NCBI GenBank assembly: GCA_037043455.1
Contig: JAWPHD010001335.1
Coordinates: 248,001-312,000 of the forward strand
Reading direction: 5' to 3'
Length of the DNA stretch: 64,000 nucleotides
Origin: Cyrtodaria siliqua
Lineage: Eukaryota; Mollusca; Bivalvia; Adapedonta; Hiatellidae
The position numbers and the translations under genes are program-made. This document shows positions 36,721 through 48,550 of the stretch, piece by piece (position 1 is the first letter of the stretch; each line of letters starts with the position of its first letter). Under the pieces are notes generated by a model that was not told where the DNA came from, did no database searches, and saw only the letters and a program-made list of their open reading frames with translations.

Positions 36721-36838
36721 TGAAAAGTTGACCATTCCAAGTCGGTAACCCTGTCTTCACCACTCTTTATATTATATATTGCATTGCTGTTATTTCTATA
36801 GGACCACTTTTCTCATTTTTGTCCTAAGCTGTGTTACG
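36721..36838 (+). mobile_element. PLE 3'-end fragment, plus strand (unit 3)
   Basis: Same CATTCCAAGTCGGTAACCCT to TCTATAGGACC order as the fragment at 16.74 kb. Confidence 0.6.
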
Positions 36839-37064
36839 AGTAAAATGTACCCAGCAAGAAAGCAAAAACTGCAACACAAAAATAAAATTAAATATTAAAA
36901 CATTTATTTACGTAACAAATTCACTTACAGAATACACAAATCAAGTTTTTCATTATGTTTACTGGTTAAAGTGTTGTACGTAAATAAATTATGAAAAGAG
37001 TTCCCTTGAAAGCAACAAACACAAAAACAAGTTAGAGAGAAAAGTATAAAGTCCTAATGTGCAA

Positions 37065-37228
37065 CACTTCTCACACCCCGTAGAACCGGCTATAGTGGTA
37101 TTCTACACATCTCACATCCCTTAGAACCGGCTATAGTGGTATTCTTCACCTCTCACACCCCGTTGAACCGGCTATATTGGTATTCTACACCTCTCACACC
37201 CCGTAGAACCGGCTATAGTGGTATTCTA
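37065..37228. repeat. 41-bp minisatellite, 4 units
   Basis: Starts at 37,065, 37,106, 37,147 and 37,188, with the core GAACCGGCTATAGTGGTATT. The same sequence is single-copy at 9685, 33,785 and 55,155, so this is a local expansion. Confidence 0.9.
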
Positions 37229-37861
37229 CTTAAAAGCCACAAAGATTGGGATTGATTACCCCAAAGGAACAGTAGTAACAACACTTATTATTTGATGTCG
37301 GGCGACAGTTTACAGTTTACAACGACAAACAGCACTACAGAAAACAAACGCTGGTGTAAATGACAATAAATACCGAAAAGTGGACCATGTATATCGTTAA
37401 CTACTTAATAAAATGCATTGAAATTTCACAAAGGCGTTCGGCATCATTAGATTCTATAACGTATGCTTTAATTTTAACACACTATGGCTTATTTTATATA
37501 TAGAAAATGTTATTAATGTTTTGTATGTAAGCTTGTATCATGGCCACTACTTCACATAATGGATTGCTACTTCACACACTACGACATCATAGACCCAGGA
37601 ACTACAACTGAGGCATTTATTTTTTAAGAAATAGGCATAGCCCATTTTATCCTTTAAGTTATAACATATTGGTTAAGTTTTGCAATTAAGTCTGTCATTT
37701 TGGACTTCTTTAAATTTAATCTGTTTGTCTTATCTCAGAATCCGCTAGTGAAACATCACACATGTAAACAATGTCAAATGATTGAGAACTCATACATGTG
37801 GATATAAATGCCATAATTCTGTTATGCAATTAGGCATGTATGCCCTTTCGACTTAGTCTCA

Positions 37862-37945
37862 TATAAATAGACAAGAACTCGAAAGTCGAGCGTCTGCCAC
37901 GACAGGCGGTGCCTCGTGTGTATACCTTTACGACGCTGATTATTA
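37862..37945 (+). promoter_or_regulatory. TATA-like box plus GC-rich block, unit 3 duplicate
   Basis: TATAAATAG at 37,862-37,870. The block is identical over its GC-rich core to the one at 35,380. Confidence 0.3.
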
Positions 37946-39109
37946 GTCGCTATACACAGTTGCAAAAGAAAGTGTACACTTTGAACATTTTATTTTACAC
38001 CATAACCTCTTTATCAAGCGGCAGTCTCTTAATAATTCGACCTATTGAAAAACAAATGACAACATGATATTGGCAATGGAATGATAAAACCTTTGGTACC
38101 TAACATGGCATTTTCATTTAAATTGTTCTATTTCGATAGCTTTGGATTTTAATTAGCGTGGATGGTTATTTGGCACGATATTATCGAACGTATGATATTG
38201 AACAACTAACGTCTTTTCCAAGTCAATTAACTCGTTTTCTGTGTATTTCTGACTATCCGTTAGCGTTTAATTCAGTAGCTGAGTAGAGTACTTCAATTAT
38301 TTCTTCAGTGTTCTACACAGAAACATTGAAAAGCGTGCCGTGTTTCTTTCCGGCACTAGACGCGTTTCCGTTAAGTTGAAAGTAGCTCCTAATCAAAGTA
38401 CGATATCACACGCTTAGGTCAAAGCAAAGAGTAAATAAAATGGCACAATAAGTAAAAAAAGCTTAATATAATGTGTACCGGCAGACTAACACAACGGGGA
38501 CACAACGTTTCAGGATCAGTTCTTGAAAAATAACAATATTTTAGTAATTTGATTGAAGTTTCATCTGCTGCTACTGACTAAAGACGACTGTTTGCACATT
38601 TTACAATATGTGATGTGATTTAAACTAGTCTAAATGTAACATCTACATCTTATAAATTGTCTGGGTGTCGCTTTATATTAAATACAATGCGAATAAGCAT
38701 TAAAGCCATCAATAAAACATGATTAGTAGACATGGATACATTTTCAGACAATTCCCGTTTTGTGACTCAAATTCATTCGTAGGTTGTATAAAATCAAATC
38801 ACTTTCGATATCAGTTTTCTTTACGTTGGCCAATTAAAATTTGTTTCTTAATATTAATATTATCAGTAGGAAGACAAAAAAATGAGTATTGAGCTGCAGA
38901 CAATGGTAGACAATTACTAATTATCTAGTTGTTCGTGTAATTACCAACATCGATAGCATGTAAAAACTATCATCAAGCAAGTTCCCATGTATTCTAAAAC
39001 AAAGCGAAACAGGCTTTTAAACAGTTTAACAATCGAGATCGAATTATAGTTTTTCCGAAGTATACTTTACTGTAAATGTAGTTGGAATATATTCAATTTT
39101 ACAACTTTG

Positions 39110-39227
39110 AAACGTTGACCATACCATGTCGGTAACCCTGTCTTCACCACTCTTTATATTATACATTGCATTGCTGTTATTTCTATAGGACCACTTTTCT
39201 CATTTTTGTCCTAATTTGAGTTACAAG
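39110..39227 (+). mobile_element. PLE 3'-end fragment, plus strand (unit 3 duplicate)
   Basis: CATACCATGTCGGTAACCCT through TTTCTATAGGACC. Small changes relative to 36,721. Confidence 0.6.
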
Positions 39228-39404
39228 TAAAATGTACCCAGCAAGGAAGCAAAACCTGCAACACAAAAATTAGATTAAAAATTTTATTTACATAACATAT
39301 TCACTTACAGAATAAATAAATCAAGTTTTTCATTAATACCATTTTGTTTTAATTAATCCCGAATAAAATAATCCAACGTTTCTTTAATTCACATCAGCAA
39401 GTGC

Positions 39405-39490
39405 CTCTTTAATTCAAAACAGTAAGTGCCTCTTTAATACAAAACAGTAATACAAAACAGTTTGTGTCTCTTTAATCCAAAACAGTAAGT
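39405..39490. repeat. Short CTTTAAT/AAAACAGT tandem repeats, unit 3
   Basis: Same array as at 17,030, one copy shorter. Confidence 0.65.
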
Positions 39491-39794
39491 AGTAAATCCT
39501 CTCACAAATATATTTTATATTTTTGAAAAAGCATCAAATTCAAAATTAACCTTTTACTGAACAGAACTCCAGCTTCTTAAGCTGTTCTCGGAATATGCTT
39601 ATACACTGCCCAAAATTTTTCCAAAAGCTTCGCCACTAAAATAGTCCAACGAAAACTGTCCAAATTTCATCATAATTTAATAAAACAGTCCAATGAGAAC
39701 AATCCAAATTTTATAAAATATTTGACCACCAATTTGGTGATAGAAATTAAAAAACAACATTTAACAAAAAAAATAGACCTAAGACTTCTACAAG

Positions 39795-40031
39795 GGGAAG
39801 CAAATAACTCCATGTCCACCGCCGTTTGCATGCCATCTTCGGGATGGTTAAAATTGTGTACTATTGATTTTATGAATATTGAATTCTGCTCAACCCAGGG
39901 CTAGAGGGCGTGAGCGGTAGTTAGCATATTTCACTACCGCTCATGAACAGTCTCAATCAAACCGAGACTGCAATATTTCGTATGTGTCGTGCTCGGCCGT
40001 TTCCAAAGGTCCATTATCATACTCTTTTTCT
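39795..40031 (+). mobile_element. Retroposon R copy c
   Basis: Same insertion as copy a (shared by units 2 and 3). The hairpins are intact here: GAGCGGTAG 39,912-39,920 with CTACCGCTC 39,934-39,942, and CAGTCTC 39,948-39,954 with GAGACTG 39,964-39,970. Confidence 0.65.
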
Positions 40032-40412
40032 ATAAGAAATACTCTCTGTATGTTACACAGTTTGATCAGACAGGATAATTTATGATACTGTGGTACATCT
40101 TGTTTGATATATGTATGGTATCAATTATTTGATTGCTGGGGTGTTAATTATTTAATCACCCCCAATAAACAGCCATGGTGTTACACTTCGTTTGTGGATT
40201 GATTGGATTAAAGATGTTATGGTTCTCTAAAAAAAAAAAAAAAAAATTGTCATCATCAATGAATTTGCATCAATAATTTACAATGCCATACAATTTTTAA
40301 CTTTCGTCAAGAAATCAATAATAAACATGCAATAATGCATGTACACATTCAGACATACGTAACTGCTGCTCACCATTTATTTGATTTGCTCACTTGATTG
40401 TTCCGATTGTTC

Positions 40413-40493
40413 CACACTAACCGATTGAACAGATTTGTCTGGGAGTGTACGATCGGTATACTTCCAGACAAATCTGTTCAATCTGCTAGTGTG
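40413..40493. repeat. Large inverted repeat, unit 3
   Basis: Arms 40,413-40,450 and 40,456-40,493 with a GATCG spacer, as in unit 2. Confidence 0.8.
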
Positions 40494-40691
40494 TCTTCGG
40501 AATTAGTTTATTTTCTATGTGAACAAACGTTTGTGGCGTGCATATACACTGTTGCCACTTTGCGGCTGTGTTATACCACGGGCGCATAAAGCGCACGCTT
40601 ATAGTAAAGATTGGTTTATGTTTTTGCTTTAAATTTAAAACATTTTTTCCCGAAATATATGTGTTTGTTTTTGTAACTTTATGTATGTATC

Positions 40692-40724
40692 CTGAGGAAG
40701 GCGATTAAAGCCGAAAGCGCTCGA
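40692..40724 (+). other. Hammerhead-ribozyme-like motif, unit 3
   Basis: Same CTGAGGA ... GAAA core as unit 2, with no base changes in the core. Confidence 0.3.
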
Positions 40725-41420
40725 TATTTGTTAGTTTAAGCACTGTTTGGTTCATAATTTGTCTCACATTTATACATTTACTCTTCTTATCCTTGTTCTC
40801 TTTCGGAATAAGGTATGTTATTTAGCAAATTAGATGTTTTATATTTTTATCAGATGATTCAGTCTGATGGCTAAACGCAAAACGTAAACAGAAATATTCT
40901 CCATCCATGCTGCTGATAGTCTGTTTCGCATTTGTAAAATAGTTTGAATGCTCGCGGGTATATCAAATACAGCGGCTATATCTCCCTTTTACCTGATAGT
41001 GTGTGTACTGAAATTACATTTTCGACGCAAATCAATCTTTTTAAATATATTATATATAAACTGATAAACAACGTGTCAAAGTGAAGTGCATACTTATGTG
41101 TACTCCAGAAAGTTCGTTTCCTCATTTGGTATATAATATTGTGTACTTTTTATATTTGTATTGTTTCTATATTTTACTTTATTTATATGTATGGAAAATA
41201 ACTCTTTGATTTGAGGATTGTTTCATTTCGTGGTGCTGCCCTAATTCGATTAAGCGACGGGAAAGCGTATATAAGCAGGACTTTACTAACAGATATTTCA
41301 ACAATAAAACCATGTTTAAAAACAGTTTTACTGAAACAATGTGAAAACCTGTTTAAAATATCCTATTAAATGTTTTAATTTTACAACATGCAAACTTTTT
41401 AAGCCGAAATTAAGGTTATA

Positions 41421-41481
41421 TTTCATACCCCGGCCAACTCCGTTTTCGCTTCTCGGAGAAGGGGTTTGATGGGGTATGAAA
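41421..41481. other. 61-nt hairpin, unit 3
   Basis: Outer 11-bp stem intact. CGG replaces CAG after the left arm, and TCTCGGAGA makes a better inner stem. Confidence 0.75.
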
Positions 41482-42080
41482 GTTAATACTCGGACGACGT
41501 AATGTAAAGTCATTTTCCTCAATAAAAAACATCTGACAGCTATTTGTATATGACGCATTTATACCGCATATAACAGCATCTTAAAATCTCATAACGTCAA
41601 TTATTTTCATACCAATTACTCTCTTGCTGGCTTTAAATCAAATATAACAACTTGTAATCACTGACATTCCTTCTTAGAGCGATCGTTATACAACTTGGAG
41701 GCGTGTTTCAAATATGCCAAAAATAGATCTGAATACATCTGGTATGAAACATGAGGGAACATAAGATATTGTTCATTAAATAATGAGTTGCTTCAAATAT
41801 TGATCCAACTTTGAATTTGTTAACTGTTTGTTTTGACTAGCGGCTGAACAGTATATCGAATCACTTACAAACTGTTTAAAATTACATATTAAGTGCTTTA
41901 ATTGTACAATACATGTATGCAAACTTTTTACAAATACCTAAGTTTACGATCACACGGTAATGTCAGTTTGATTTTGTGACGAAGAACATCAATGCGGCAT
42001 ACACATTTAACTGTACAAACATGTTTGTTTAACATCACCGTAATATCTCAGCACAATAAACATATTGAAAGTGTCGGCTT

Positions 42081-42352
42081 TCTCTGCATGACAGCAAGGT
42101 GTACATACTTTGTGCATCTTTGCTTGCCAGACAAAACAATATTAAACATGTTTCACAGTAGACATTTTAAGCTAGTGACGTCAAAAGCAAAATGCACCAG
42201 ATAACGTGTTTCTTTCTCTGCATGACAGCAACAGTTTACATAATTTGTGTTTCTTTGCTTGCCAGACAAAACAATATTAAACCTGTTTCACAGTAGATAT
42301 TTCAAGCTAGTGACGTCAAAATGAAAATGCACCAGATAACGTGTTTCTTTGT
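42081..42352. repeat. ~135-bp direct repeat pair, unit 3
   Basis: Both copies keep TGACGTCA. The L1/Tx1-like LINE inserted about 120 bp to the right. Confidence 0.85.
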
Positions 42353-42505
42353 GAATGGTGATTGAACAAAATGTATTGTCCTAGTAGACATCTTTATAGT
42401 AATGGTTGTCTGGCAACTTAATGACATAGACCGGTTCACACATATCCGACTGCTCGAAGATCTCATTTCCGTCAAACACGTTCAATCTTTTTTTTTCTTT
42501 TTTTT

Positions 42506-43327
42506 TTTTTTATAATATAATATCTTTATTTTCAACATTATTTTCATACATGGTTTATATATACATTTTGATTTAAAAACATACATAATAAAGTGTAGAC
42601 TTAAAGATAATACGATGTTTTTGGTTTTTGTGTAGATTTCTGCCCGATCATGTTGTTTTTTTTAAATGGATTATATTTTTACCATTCATACTAAAGGAGA
42701 GAAATACAGCAACAACAACAAACAATACCAAAACATCAACTTTAACAAAAAATACACAATACCCATCGCATTATGTATTTTCATTATTTACTCATTTGAA
42801 TTTGCCTATGCTTGTATGTTATTTTATTTAAAATTGACTACTAATAATGGCTCTATTTCTCGTTTTGTTGAAAGAAGAAAAAAGAGCTGGAATCTTCCAC
42901 ATATAAATGTAACAAAATTATCTATACAATGTTCCATTAATACAATTTGTTTTGAATAAAGTTGTTGGTTCTTAAATAAAAAAAAGGAAAAGTATTTTCC
43001 TGAAATATTATACAGAATTCAATGACTAAATATATTAAATTTAAAAAGTTTTCAAAAACAATCAATTTGCTTACTTGGGAATTACAATGTCAACACATTG
43101 AATACTATATAATACCACAAAGGAAAAAAAACTATGGAGAGAAATGTAGTCTAGAAAAAAAAGATTTACTAAGTGTAATTGGAAAAAAGAATGAAAAAAT
43201 AAATAAATTTATAATATTAAAAAAAACAAAAAAACAACGAATACCAGCCAAGGTGATGTTTAACATTATTTTTTTTAAAGAGTAACTATGGACGTGCGTT
43301 TTCCCTTTCAAAAACAAGATATGCAAA
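42506..43327 (-). other. LINE 3' UTR and A-rich tail
   Basis: Non-coding on the element's strand. Plus-strand ORFs here (for example 42,666-42,959 and 43,022-43,285) are lysine/asparagine-rich shadows of AT-rich DNA. Confidence 0.55.
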
Positions 43328-46300
43328 TTAATTTAGGAGAAAGGATCTCCATTTGCTGTTATGTTTGTCTATTTTGTCATTTTTAAGAGCAATTTCTTTT
43401 TCTATTTCTATACTTTTAAATAAATATGTTTTGTAACCTAAACAACTTGGAATGGTTTTCCTACATTTGTTTATGTAAATGAAGTATTTTGCATTTATAA
43501 TTATGAAATTCAATACATTTACATGTGTTTGCGTATTAACTATACCAAAGGTTATATTTTGCAAACTCAAGTTAATATGTATGTCATGTGTAAATCTGAC
43601 CAGAAAGAGTGTATATGCATACATTCCCAAAATAAATGATTTACTGTTTCTGTTTGCATTGCACAGAAATCGCAAAGATTAGAATTAGCAATTTTAAATT
43701 TCAGTAATTTTGTATTGGATGCTACAATCCTCATAAGATATTTATATTGGAAATTGCGCAATTTTGTTGAAATAGTTGAATATATTGGTATAGTGTAAAA
43801 AAAAAAATCCACTCTAGATTAGCGTTTTGAAACTCTTGTTCCCAACTGTGTTGTTGTATAATATCATTGTTAATCTCGTTTCGTAATTGATAATTTTACA
43901 AAAATTTGTTTGTATAATTGGATTTTTGAAGTTTATCTAAAAGATTTGGTGTAACGTTTTGTGCATTGATTTGTTCGTTTTTTATTTAAGTTTTGAAATT
44001 TTGAGGAATAAATGATTTTAATGATGTATACTTGAGAAAATCTTTCTGTGGTATGTCATATAGGTAAGCAAAAAATTCAAAATTATAAAATTGTTTGCGT
44101 CTATAATCATATATGTGTTCAAAATATGTTATACCCTTATAAAGCCAGTCTCTATGATATATTGGTTTGCCGTTTAGTTTTATGTTCGAGTAATTCCATA
44201 TTATACTTTTGCTTACTGTTTTAACTTTTTTTTTCGAACATTTTTTTGATATCGTTTTCATCAATGTTGCATTCAAAAATTGTATTTCCTCCATATTTTT
44301 CTAATTCATATAAATATATTTGTTTCCATTGACCGGCTGTATTGTCCATTAACCTTTTTATCCAGCTGGCTTTAAGAGAGTATATAAATTTCTGTATATC
44401 AATCATTTCAATACCCCCATTCTCGTAATCTTGTATAAGTGTGGCTTTTTTAATTTTGCTTGGTTTATTGTCCCAAAGAAATTTGAACATAATATCGTTT
44501 ATTTCTTTAATTGTCTCGTTTGGTGGATCGGGTAGGACGGTTAGTGGATATATTAACTTTGGAAGAGCAAAAGTTTTTAAAACAGTAATTTTTCCAAGTA
44601 GGGTTAGTTTTCTATGCTGCCAACTTTTTAAACAATTTTTGAATTGTTCTAGTTTAGGTTCCAGATTAAGTTGAAAAACATCAATCTTGTTTGTATTGTA
44701 TTGCCAAGAGCTTTTGCTTTTTCAGATGACCATATAAACTTTCGATTTTCTAAAAATTGTATTTGACTGTTTTTGATTGTACCTACTCTTAAAACACTGC
44801 ATTTTGAGGTGTTGAGTCTCAAACCAGTTATATTTCCAAAAGAATCCAAAGTATGAATTAGTTTCTGAAATGACTGTTTTGATCCATCAGTTAAGAAAGT
44901 TGCATCATCCGCAAATAATGTGTTTTTAATCTCAATGTCTGCTACAGTAATGCTTTTTATATCCTTATTGTTTTTTTATTTCAAATGAGAGCAATTCTAT
45001 ACATATAATAAACAGATACGGTGATAGTGGGCATCCCTGTCGAACCCCTCGTTTAATCGAGAAAAAATATGTTATGTGCCCATTATTAATGACACTACTT
45101 TTAGCGTCGTTGTAAAATAGCACTATCCATTTAATAAAATTATCTCCAAAATTAAAAAGGCTTAAGGTATTAATTAAAAACATATGATTTATGCTATCAA
45201 ATGCTTTCTCGAAATCGGAAAAAAAGCAGACCTGGAACATTGTGTTCTTCAACATGATCTAAAACTTCAAATAAAAGACGTATGTTTTCTCCAATATATC
45301 TTCCCTTTAAGAAGCCAGTTTGAGAGCTATCTATTATTGTTAATATGACGCGTTTTACCCTATTTGCAATAGCTTTTGTAGCGATTTTATAATCTGTATT
45401 AAGTAGACTAATTGGGCGCCAGTTTTCTAAAAATGTTGTATCTTTTCCAAATTTTGGAATCAGTGTTATACAGCTTTGATTTTGAAGTTCATTTAGATGT
45501 CCACATCTAAAAGAATAGTTAAGTGAATTAATGAGAAAACATTTGATGTCGTTCCAAAATATTTTATAAAGTTCAGTGGTTAATCCGTCAGAACCAGGAC
45601 TTTTTTCGTTTTTCATTTCCTTTAAAGCCGCAGCACATTCAAACTCCGTTAAAACTCCTTCACATTTTTGTTTTTCAGTTTCGTTAAGTTTTGGAATAGA
45701 ATCATTATAGAAATCTTTATCCGATGATATGTGTTTTGTTTCTGTGTATAATTTTGAATAATATTCGTTGAGAGCTTTTAAAATATCTTTTGTGTTTGAA
45801 ACAATGTTTTTTTAACTTTTAACCCATTTATTGTTTTGCTTTCAGCCTTTTTCTTTTCTAAATTTGAAAAATATCTAGTATTTCTTTCATCATTCTCAAC
45901 CTTTTCTGATTTTGAAAATAAAGCCGTTTAATGTATTCTCTAGTATTTTTTCGAGTTCATTCTTATACGCCTCATATTCCACTTTTAATGTGTGTAACTC
46001 CGTTTCATTCGACGTCTTTTCAATTTTTCAATTTTTGACTCTATGTCTTTTATATCCGATGCCATTTGTGTTTCAGTTAATAAGTCTTTTTTCTTTTTTG
46101 CAGATGTATACTTTATAGTTTCATTTCTAATTGTTCCTTTTAAGATTTCCCAGAGAGTACTTGGAGTACTTGGATTTGAATTATTATTTAAGCCAGCTAT
46201 TTCGCGTAATGCTTTACGGATGCTTTCTTGGTATCTGTTTGTAATAATATGCTATTATTTAATTTGAAATATCCAGGACCTTTTGGATTGCTTGCTAAAT

Positions 46301-47006
46301 CTAAAGAAATTGTAACAATTGAGTGATCTGTTTTAAAACCTGTCTTTATTTGGCTTAGCGAAACATTTTTAACAAGACTGTCTGAAATTAGAAAATAATC
46401 AAGACGGCAAAATATTAGTGGTCTGTTATTTGAATGCCATGTATATTGGCGTTTTGTAGGATTGTGTAATCTCCAAATATCCGATAAACTATGTGTATAC
46501 ATTAGTCTTTGCAACTTTAATCTACATTTATTGTGATCGCTAATTCGACCATTTTCTTATCTAATTTATGTTAGAACTGTATTAAAATCTCCACCTATTA
46601 TAACGTTATTTTCATCATTATTCAAAATAAAGTTATCTAGTTTTTCTATTACAGTGGGGTCGTCCATATTTGTACCATAGATGTTTATTATAACAACGTT
46701 TTTTTCACTAATTTTTAAATGTAAAGCCTGTAATCGACCTACTACTATATCTGAATAGGAAATAAATTCAACATTCTGACTTTGGTTTAAAAGAATACCG
46801 ACTCCTTTACTATTACTACTATTTCCGCTTAAGTATATATCGTTTCCCCATTCATGTTTCCATGTATTAACATTTCTCTCAGTAGAGTGTGTCTCCTGCA
46901 GAAGGCAAATCGAATAAGATTGAGGTTTTAGCCATTCAAACACTTGTTTTCGTTTTAGTTTATTCCCAAGACCTCGAACGTTTAGTGAACATATCTTGAA
47001 TGTCAT
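43328..47006 (-). pseudogene. L1/Tx1-like ORF2: endonuclease and reverse transcriptase, broken
   Basis: Endonuclease starts at 47,006 with ICSLNVRGLGNKLKRKQVF, then LLQETHST and IIGGDFNTVLT. Two in-frame stops follow (about 46,563 and 46,551), then ISDHNKCR, SRLDYFLIS-like CRLDYFLIS and KTDHSIVT. The linker (46,190-45,620) is full of stops and shifts. RT keeps SPGSDGLTTELYK, FSDFEKAFDSI (motif A), GVRQGCPLSPYLF (motif B) and FADDATF (44,895-44,915, motif C), each in differing frames. Downstream are FKFLWDNKPSKIKK, YENGGIEMIDI and a CDFC...HLFWEC zinc-like tail. The ORF ends at about 43,328 with KHNSKWRSFLLN. At least seven frame changes make it inactive. Confidence 0.8.
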
Positions 47007-47394
47007 TTTTTATAAAGACAGTTGATGATGGATTTGAACAGGGAAAAGCACGCCACATTTTTAAAAAAAGACTGGAGATAGAAAGAACTGATTTGTCTGA
47101 ACAAAAACATTCAATAAAAAGGATTCAGACGTAATCAAGGGTCTCCGTTCAGTACTTAAATATAACTAAATGTGTATAACATACGTAATTGCAATGTTAA
47201 CATTATGAGATACATATTTTACAATGACAACCATCTACTAATATGTGTTAATATTTCGTATTTAAGGGTAAAAACGGCAAATTGACAAAAAAACAGAAAA
47301 TATCAAGTAATAGCAGAAAAAAGATAAATAAAAACAAAAAACATAAAATAAAAAACGAAAAAAAAAGAGAACAGCTAATTTTTCATTTAACACA

Positions 47395-48075
47395 TACTGG
47401 TTGCAATAATCCAAATCCGAAATATCCGACTAAGAAGAAAGAAGAAGAAGAAAAAGAAAAAAGAAGAAAAGAAGAAGAAGAAGAAGATGATGAAGAAAAA
47501 CAAGAGGAAGAAAGAGCAGAAGAAAAAGAAGAAGAAGAAGAAGAAGAAGAAAAAAGAAGAAGAAAAAAGAAGAAGAAGAAAAAGAAGAAAAAGAAGAAAA
47601 GAAGAAGAAGAAGAAGAAGAAGAGCTTTTGTAATATTTGTACATTTCTTTGTAATATGCAAACATGAAAACTTAAATAATAATTGTGAAAAAACAAACAG
47701 TGAAAAATACAAAGCATGTTACATGTACTGGTTGCAATAATCCAAATCCGAAATATCCGACTAAGAAGAAAGAAGAAGAAGAAAAAGAAAAAAGAAGAAA
47801 AGAAGAAGAAGATGATGAAGAAGAAAAAGAAGAGGAAGAAAAAGAAGAAAGAGCAGAAGAAGAAGAAGAAGAAGAAGAAGAAGAAGAAGAAGAAGAAGAA
47901 GAAGAAGAAGAAGAAGAAGAAGAAGAAGAAAAAGAAGAAAAGAAGAAGAAGAAGAAGAAGAAGAAGAAGAGCTTTTGTAATATTTGCACATTTCTTTGTA
48001 ATATGCAAACATGAAAACTTAAATAATAATTGTGAAAAAACAAACAGTGAAAAATACAAAGCATGTTACATGTAC
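47395..48075 (-). repeat. Two tandem 5'-UTR monomers with GAA/TTC tracts
   Basis: TACTGGTTGCAATAATCCAA begins at 47,395 and again at 47,726. GAGCTTTTGTAATATTT plus ~100 bp of matching sequence ends each monomer (47,621 and 47,969). Each contains ~190-200 bp of nearly pure GAA/AAG on the plus strand. The long Glu/Lys and Ser/Phe ORFs on both strands are microsatellite artefacts. Tandem 5'-UTR monomers act as promoters in some mammalian L1 families. Whether they do here is unknown. Confidence 0.8.
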
Positions 48076-48550
48076 ATATTGCATGTGCTCGTAATTTAAA
48101 ACATAAAACATTAAGTGTGATATAATAGTGAGAACCGACGTCTGCTTTAATGTTATATATCATACTTAAGTAAATAACATGTTATGTTAGCATACCATAT
48201 CCATTACTAATACAACAATTTAACGTTATGTTTTTTAGTTGTGGAAAGTTGATAATATACATTTGTATGCACTTATTATTATGTTATATACCACATAACA
48301 AAGCAATCTCATATCATATCACTTAAATGAATCACGTTCTGACATTATGCTTTATTATTGTAGAAAAGTGATAATATATGCTTTAGTTTGCAATGCAAAA
48401 CTAGCGGAATATTTTTTTTATAATCTGATTCATTAAAACAACCAATATTTTGTTATATCAATTCATAAATTGAGCATACGTGTTTTTCAAACATATGATA
48501 ATCTGTGATGGAATACAGCATATCTATTTTCTTTTAACACGTTCAATCTT

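Larger units (their letters stand above)
36955..39320. repeat. Local ~2.37-kb tandem duplication inside unit 3
   Basis: At about 36,954 the sequence CAAGTTTTTCATTA jumps back to TGTTTACTGGTTAAAGTGTT, which occurs at 33,679. It then repeats M3, the TATA/GC block (37,862-37,950), the inverted-PLE-free junction (37,740) and the plus PLE fragment. This second copy lacks the 902-bp PLE insertion of the first. Confidence 0.8.
42490..48535 (-). mobile_element. L1/Tx1-like LINE, minus strand, with perfect 15-bp target duplication
   Basis: AACACGTTCAATCTT occurs at 42,475-42,489 and again at 48,536-48,550. Units 1 and 2 carry the uninterrupted site once (around 12,960 and 20,010). The left edge is a long T/C-rich run, the complement of a poly(A) tail, so transcription runs right to left. 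ORF2 occupies about 47,006-43,328 and the 3' UTR about 43,327-42,510. The ~1.5-kb 5' part holds two 331-350-bp monomers with GAA tracts and no recognisable ORF1. No RNase H domain is present, as expected for the L1/Tx1 group. Confidence 0.85.

Noticed and set aside
42666..43285. Plus-strand ORFs left of the minus-strand LINE ORF2
   Set aside because: They lie in the LINE 3' UTR, have A-rich codon content and no recognisable domain.
47282..48163. Long Glu/Lys/Arg and Ser/Phe/Leu ORFs on both strands
   Set aside because: They are translations of GAA/TTC microsatellite tracts.
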